Assembly: GCA_031269065.1 (NCBI GenBank)
Contig: JAIRWJ010000022.1
Span: 1 to 6,233, forward strand
Reading direction: 5' to 3'
Origin: Rickettsiales bacterium
Lineage (GTDB): Bacteria; Pseudomonadota; Alphaproteobacteria; Rickettsiales; UBA1997
DNA: 6,233 nt
Part shown: in pieces, positions 3,641-6,233 of the stretch
Numbering within the stretch: the first letter of the stretch is position 1
How the letters are laid out: each line of letters begins with the position of its first letter
The notes under the pieces: model-generated
What the model was told of the DNA's origin: nothing
The model's input: the letters and a program-made list of their open reading frames with translations, nothing else
Database searches by the model: none
Position numbers and translations under genes: made by a program

Positions 3641-6233
3641 GTGAGTAATTCTAGACTGGAAGGAGAACTTACGGTGGAGCAACTAGATGCCATGGCAACC
3701 ATCGAAGTAGGTTCATTTTTTAATAAAAAACTAAAAATTCAAACTATAAATATCGAGGCTATCAGTCCAAAGGTACTTGCAGAGTTAAAATCCAAAACCC
3801 TAGCTAAGCTAACGCCACAGCAGGTGGGCGGCCTCAGTCCAGACCAACTCAAGGTTTTAGGTGAGGAACAGGTTGAAGACCTGCCAGAGGAGTCTGTCGA
3901 TGCCCTAATAAAAAACAACAAACTGCAGCATCTGCCGGGTGCCGTGCTGGCGATACTTGGAACAAAAATAAAGTTTAAATCTGGTTTCACAAGCAGCACA
4001 GATACCATTTCTACCACAATAGTCCAACTATCTAGCCTAATAGATAATGGGAAATTGGGTTTTATAAGTGCTAATGTGATAGCTAGCCTGGATAGTGACA
4101 TAATAACCGAAAAAAACCTGGGGAAATCCCGATTGGAAAGTCTCAGCAGACAGATGAATTCGGAACAATTTAATGCCATAAATGAAAGTGTTACATCTGG
4201 AAAGAAAAAAATTAGAGAGATGTTGAAGCCAAACTTTATGTCCATTGGTACACTCCGGGGGCTTGGAGCTGGGGTTCTGAGTAATCTGTCTGAGGAGCAG
4301 TTTGCCAGATTTGATGAAAGTCACCTCAAAGCTATAACTCCAGATCAGGCTAAAAAATTGAGCAAAGAACATATTAATGCCCTATCCCGGGCGAATAAAT
4401 TGCATAATCTACAACCAGCTGTGCTGGGATTCCTGTCCAGAGAGGGGAAAATTGGTGACCTGTCGGAAGAGCAACTTAGAAGCCTGGTTGATAGTGGACA
4501 ACTCAGAATGATTCCAGATACCATATCTGCCATGGGAGACAAACTTAGGGAAATTGCTGATTCCAAACTATTTGAGTCTGTGATGAATACCGAGTTCGAA
4601 AATTACGACCAGCCGAATGGCGGTACCCAAATTAAAATCTCTGATAGCGGAAATGAGTCAATCAAAAATTTAGCCTCCTTCTATATAGATGAAAAAGACC
4701 GCATACCGGTGGCCCGAGGAGGAAAGCCCAGAGAGTTCATAGAGGGTCACATAATGGATCATGTAAAATCTGAATCATGGGAAACCATGGTGTCCAGTTG
4801 TACCGAATGGATCGCAGAATATAAAGACAGCACGAACATTATCCCTGCAGCTTTGGAGAAGGAGATAGATATTTCTCCGAGAGAGGTTTATGGGCTCATA
4901 GACAGAGTTAATCTACTAAGAACCAAAGTAATTTTTGATAATGATAAGAATGCTCGGAAGGACTATGCTAGACTCATGGAAACCGTCGAGTCACTTGTTC
5001 GGGCAGCAAAAAACGGTTCTATTGATGAACGCTCCAGTGCGATGGACACAATTTTGTCGCTGGCGAGCGATAAACATATGGATGCCAACTATCGCAACAT
5101 ACTCTGTGAAGAGCTGATAAAGATGGATGTAGAATTTAGAGTGGACTACTATGGAACACCAGAGATCGGAGCTAAGGCTGCTCACAGACCTGTCAGGGAA
5201 AGGTCACAGAAAATTTACCTGAGTCAGGCGGAAGTTTTTGTGGAGAAAGAAAAAATAGACACCGTTGAATTCGGAAAAAGACTGGAAGAACTCAAAAAAG
5301 AATTGGAAAAAGATGGAAACTACACAGAAGAGTTTAGGGCGGCAAAAGTCAGAGAAATGTTAACTCCTGGTGAAATTAGTTATCTGGAGGCTCTGGCAAG
5401 AACCCAGGAGATAGACCCCGATAGGAAGGATGCCGGTAATGTGTCATTCTATATTAGTGAGGGTACCAAAGCGATTATGGGGTTGGTAGCAGTCGGTGCT
5501 CTGGCTAAAGTCGTAAAAAACATTACTGGAAGCAACACACTGGCAACTGTAGCAAGAATCGGCGGGATGGCTGCAGTCGGAAAGGGGTTTGCTGACAAGG
5601 CTATGCTACAAAATTATATGAGTAACAGCAAAAACATACACGATGAGGAAAGGGTGAAATCCGAGGCGAGAGGAGTGAAGATACCCTTCAGCATGATAGA
5701 TCGTTTCAAGGACCTTTCGAGGCGACTTAAAAATATTTTGTTCAGAATTCGTGGCAAGAAGTGGGAAGATAAGGGGGATACGGGGTTCGATCGTTATGAA
5801 TATATGACTTCCAAAAACAAAAAGACTGTCCAGGCCGGTTGCCAGACACTAAGAAAAGCCAATCAGGAAGAACTCAAAAGGCGTGCTGTGGCTGGGGAAA
5901 ATAAAAAATATATTGAACAACTTAAAGACTTTAATAGCACTGTCCTTAGCTCTGCAGTAAAGGATGATGTGAGCAAGAAAGTAAAAAAACTTGTTGATGA
6001 TCTAGAAAAAAACAATGGTAAATTATTTGACTGTTGGCTATCAAGAGAGAGCGTCGAACTAGCAAAAAAATTCCCCGGTGTCAGAGTCAAGGAGGGCAAA
6101 AGTCTGAACAAAGCAATTACCGATGATCCTGTACTGGGATCTGGCCAAAATATCTCTCATGTGATGATGAACGCACTAGAGGAAAGTCTCGCGGCCAATG
6201 GAATTAGCATTGGATCTCTGAGCGCAAAGGAAA
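3641..6233 (+). CDS. Large repeat-containing protein of unknown function, 3' end outside window
   Basis: One frame runs open from GTG 3641 (in-frame stop TAA at 3593) to the window edge: at least 864 residues, with no stop seen. I do not recognise the family. Residues 10-300 contain eight-residue units of the form L-[ST]-x-[ED]-Q-hydrophobic-x-x (LTPQQVGG 57-64, LSPDQLKV 65-72, ITPDQAKK 232-239, LSEEQLRS 274-281). A second motif, as in LIKNNKLQHL, recurs five times (89, 133, 248, 265, 282). Residues 54-111 and 213-270 align without gaps. Such regular leucine spacing suggests a helical solenoid. Residues 320-600 are hydrophilic and mixed-charge, with a coiled-coil-prone stretch at 543-558. A Gly/Ala-rich hydrophobic region spans 609-650. 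The rest is Lys/Glu-rich and helix-prone (740-790). There is no N-terminal signal peptide, so Sec export is unlikely. In an intracellular bacterium a type IV-secreted effector or cytoskeleton-like protein is conceivable, but this is inference. Codon use resembles the neighbouring genes. Confidence 0.85.
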   Translation, partial: MSNSRLEGELTVEQLDAMATIEVGSFFNKKLKIQTINIEAISPKVLAELKSKTLAKLTPQQVGGLSPDQLKVLGEEQVEDLPEESVDALIKNNKLQHLPGAVLAILGTKIKFKSGFTSSTDTISTTIVQLSSLIDNGKLGFISANVIASLDSDIITEKNLGKSRLESLSRQMNSEQFNAINESVTSGKKKIREMLKPNFMSIGTLRGLGAGVLSNLSEEQFARFDESHLKAITPDQAKKLSKEHINALSRANKLHNLQPAVLGFLSREGKIGDLSEEQLRSLVDSGQLRMIPDTISAMGDKLREIADSKLFESVMNTEFENYDQPNGGTQIKISDSGNESIKNLASFYIDEKDRIPVARGGKPREFIEGHIMDHVKSESWETMVSSCTEWIAEYKDSTNIIPAALEKEIDISPREVYGLIDRVNLLRTKVIFDNDKNARKDYARLMETVESLVRAAKNGSIDERSSAMDTILSLASDKHMDANYRNILCEELIKMDVEFRVDYYGTPEIGAKAAHRPVRERSQKIYLSQAEVFVEKEKIDTVEFGKRLEELKKELEKDGNYTEEFRAAKVREMLTPGEISYLEALARTQEIDPDRKDAGNVSFYISEGTKAIMGLVAVGALAKVVKNITGSNTLATVARIGGMAAVGKGFADKAMLQNYMSNSKNIHDEERVKSEARGVKIPFSMIDRFKDLSRRLKNILFRIRGKKWEDKGDTGFDRYEYMTSKNKKTVQAGCQTLRKANQEELKRRAVAGENKKYIEQLKDFNSTVLSSAVKDDVSKKVKKLVDDLEKNNGKLFDCWLSRESVELAKKFPGVRVKEGKSLNKAITDDPVLGSGQNISHVMMNALEESLAANGISIGSLSAKE
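3800..3973 (+). repeat. Repeat block A within the large protein (residues 54-111)
   Basis: This is the first copy of a 58-residue unit: four successive eight-residue steps with leucine at 57, 65, 73 and 81, then LIKNNKLQHL (89-98) and a hydrophobic AVLAIL (101-106). It aligns without gaps to block B 159 residues later, with 19 identical positions by hand count, mostly leucines plus Gln61/Gln220, Gln77/Gln236 and the N-K-L triplet. The divergence indicates an old duplication. Confidence 0.7.
4277..4450 (+). repeat. Repeat block B within the large protein (residues 213-270)
   Basis: This is the second copy of the 58-residue unit: LSNLSEEQ (213-220), ITPDQAKK (232-239), LSKEHINA (240-247), LSRANKLHNL (248-257) and AVLGFL (260-265). 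It is followed at once by a shortened third copy (about 274-301: LSEEQLRS, then LVDSGQLRMI). A fourth partial copy lies between A and B (LIDNGKLGFI, 133-142). Confidence 0.7.
5465..5590 (+). other. Gly/Ala-rich hydrophobic region encoded within the large gene (residues 609-650)
   Basis: Two uncharged or weakly charged stretches, AIMGLVAVGALAKVV (611-625) and LATVARIGGMAAVGKGF (634-650), are separated by a short polar turn (KNITGSNT). They stand out in an otherwise strongly charged protein. Glycine and alanine spacing could suit membrane insertion as a hairpin or tight helix packing. Each stretch is short for a transmembrane helix and holds a lysine or arginine, so membrane association is only a possibility. 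Confidence 0.4.

Noticed and set aside
3550..3655. Repeated ATTCTAGA (3550-3557 and 3648-3655)
   Set aside because: An eight-base match without extended similarity. The second copy is in coding sequence. Chance is sufficient.
3739..4245. 168-residue frame on the minus strand
   Set aside because: It lies wholly antisense to the repeat region of the large gene. Its hydrophobic, Ser-rich composition is what the complement of these leucine/glutamate codons gives, and no family motif is visible.
4037..4566. Two further minus-strand frames (111 and 73 residues)
   Set aside because: They overlap each other and the coding strand of the large gene, and show no recognisable domain or convincing ribosome site.
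4935..5117. 60-residue plus-strand frame
   Set aside because: It is a shifted frame inside the large gene with Met/Trp-rich, non-protein-like composition.

Overview
The window looks like a chromosomal stretch from a small-genome, probably intracellular alphaproteobacterium, with Rickettsiales the best guess. All genes read on the + strand. Base composition is moderate (about 40-45% G+C by eye). Arg codons are mostly AGA/AGG and ATA is common for Ile. The start of the FtsW fragment reads like alphaproteobacterial FtsW. Cell-wall genes that normally sit together in the dcw cluster are scattered. A Neorickettsia-like bacterium would fit the composition and retained peptidoglycan genes, but this is inference from style and not a sequence match.

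Layout: (1) bases 1-1071 hold the 3' part of ftsW. The reading frame is open from base 1, so the true start lies outside the window. (2) A 162-base gap holds a long inverted repeat and a good sigma70-like promoter (TTGGAA, 16 bases, TATAAT). (3) murF (1234-2664) and tatD (2661-3488) overlap by 4 bases (ATGA) and probably form a two-gene operon. (4) A 152-base gap holds a weaker inverted repeat and a candidate promoter. (5) From 3641 to the right edge runs one uninterrupted frame of at least 864 codons. It has no stop in the window and is not recognisable as a known family.

FtsW (septal glycan polymerase) and MurF (last cytoplasmic step of the UDP-MurNAc-pentapeptide precursor) belong to one pathway and indicate that the organism still makes at least some peptidoglycan. 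TatD is a metal-dependent nuclease-type hydrolase that appears to share murF's transcript without an obvious pathway link.

The item of most interest is the large partial protein. Its first ~300 residues are built of eight-residue units of the type L-[ST]-x-[ED]-Q-hydrophobic-x-x. A second motif, L-x3-[NG]-[KQ]-[LI]-x2-[LI], recurs five times, and a 58-residue block is duplicated at a distance of 159 residues. A hydrophilic middle, a Gly/Ala-rich hydrophobic pair of segments (about 609-650) and a lysine-rich, coiled-coil-prone tail follow. It may be a secreted effector or structural protein of the intracellular lifestyle, but nothing in the window proves a function.
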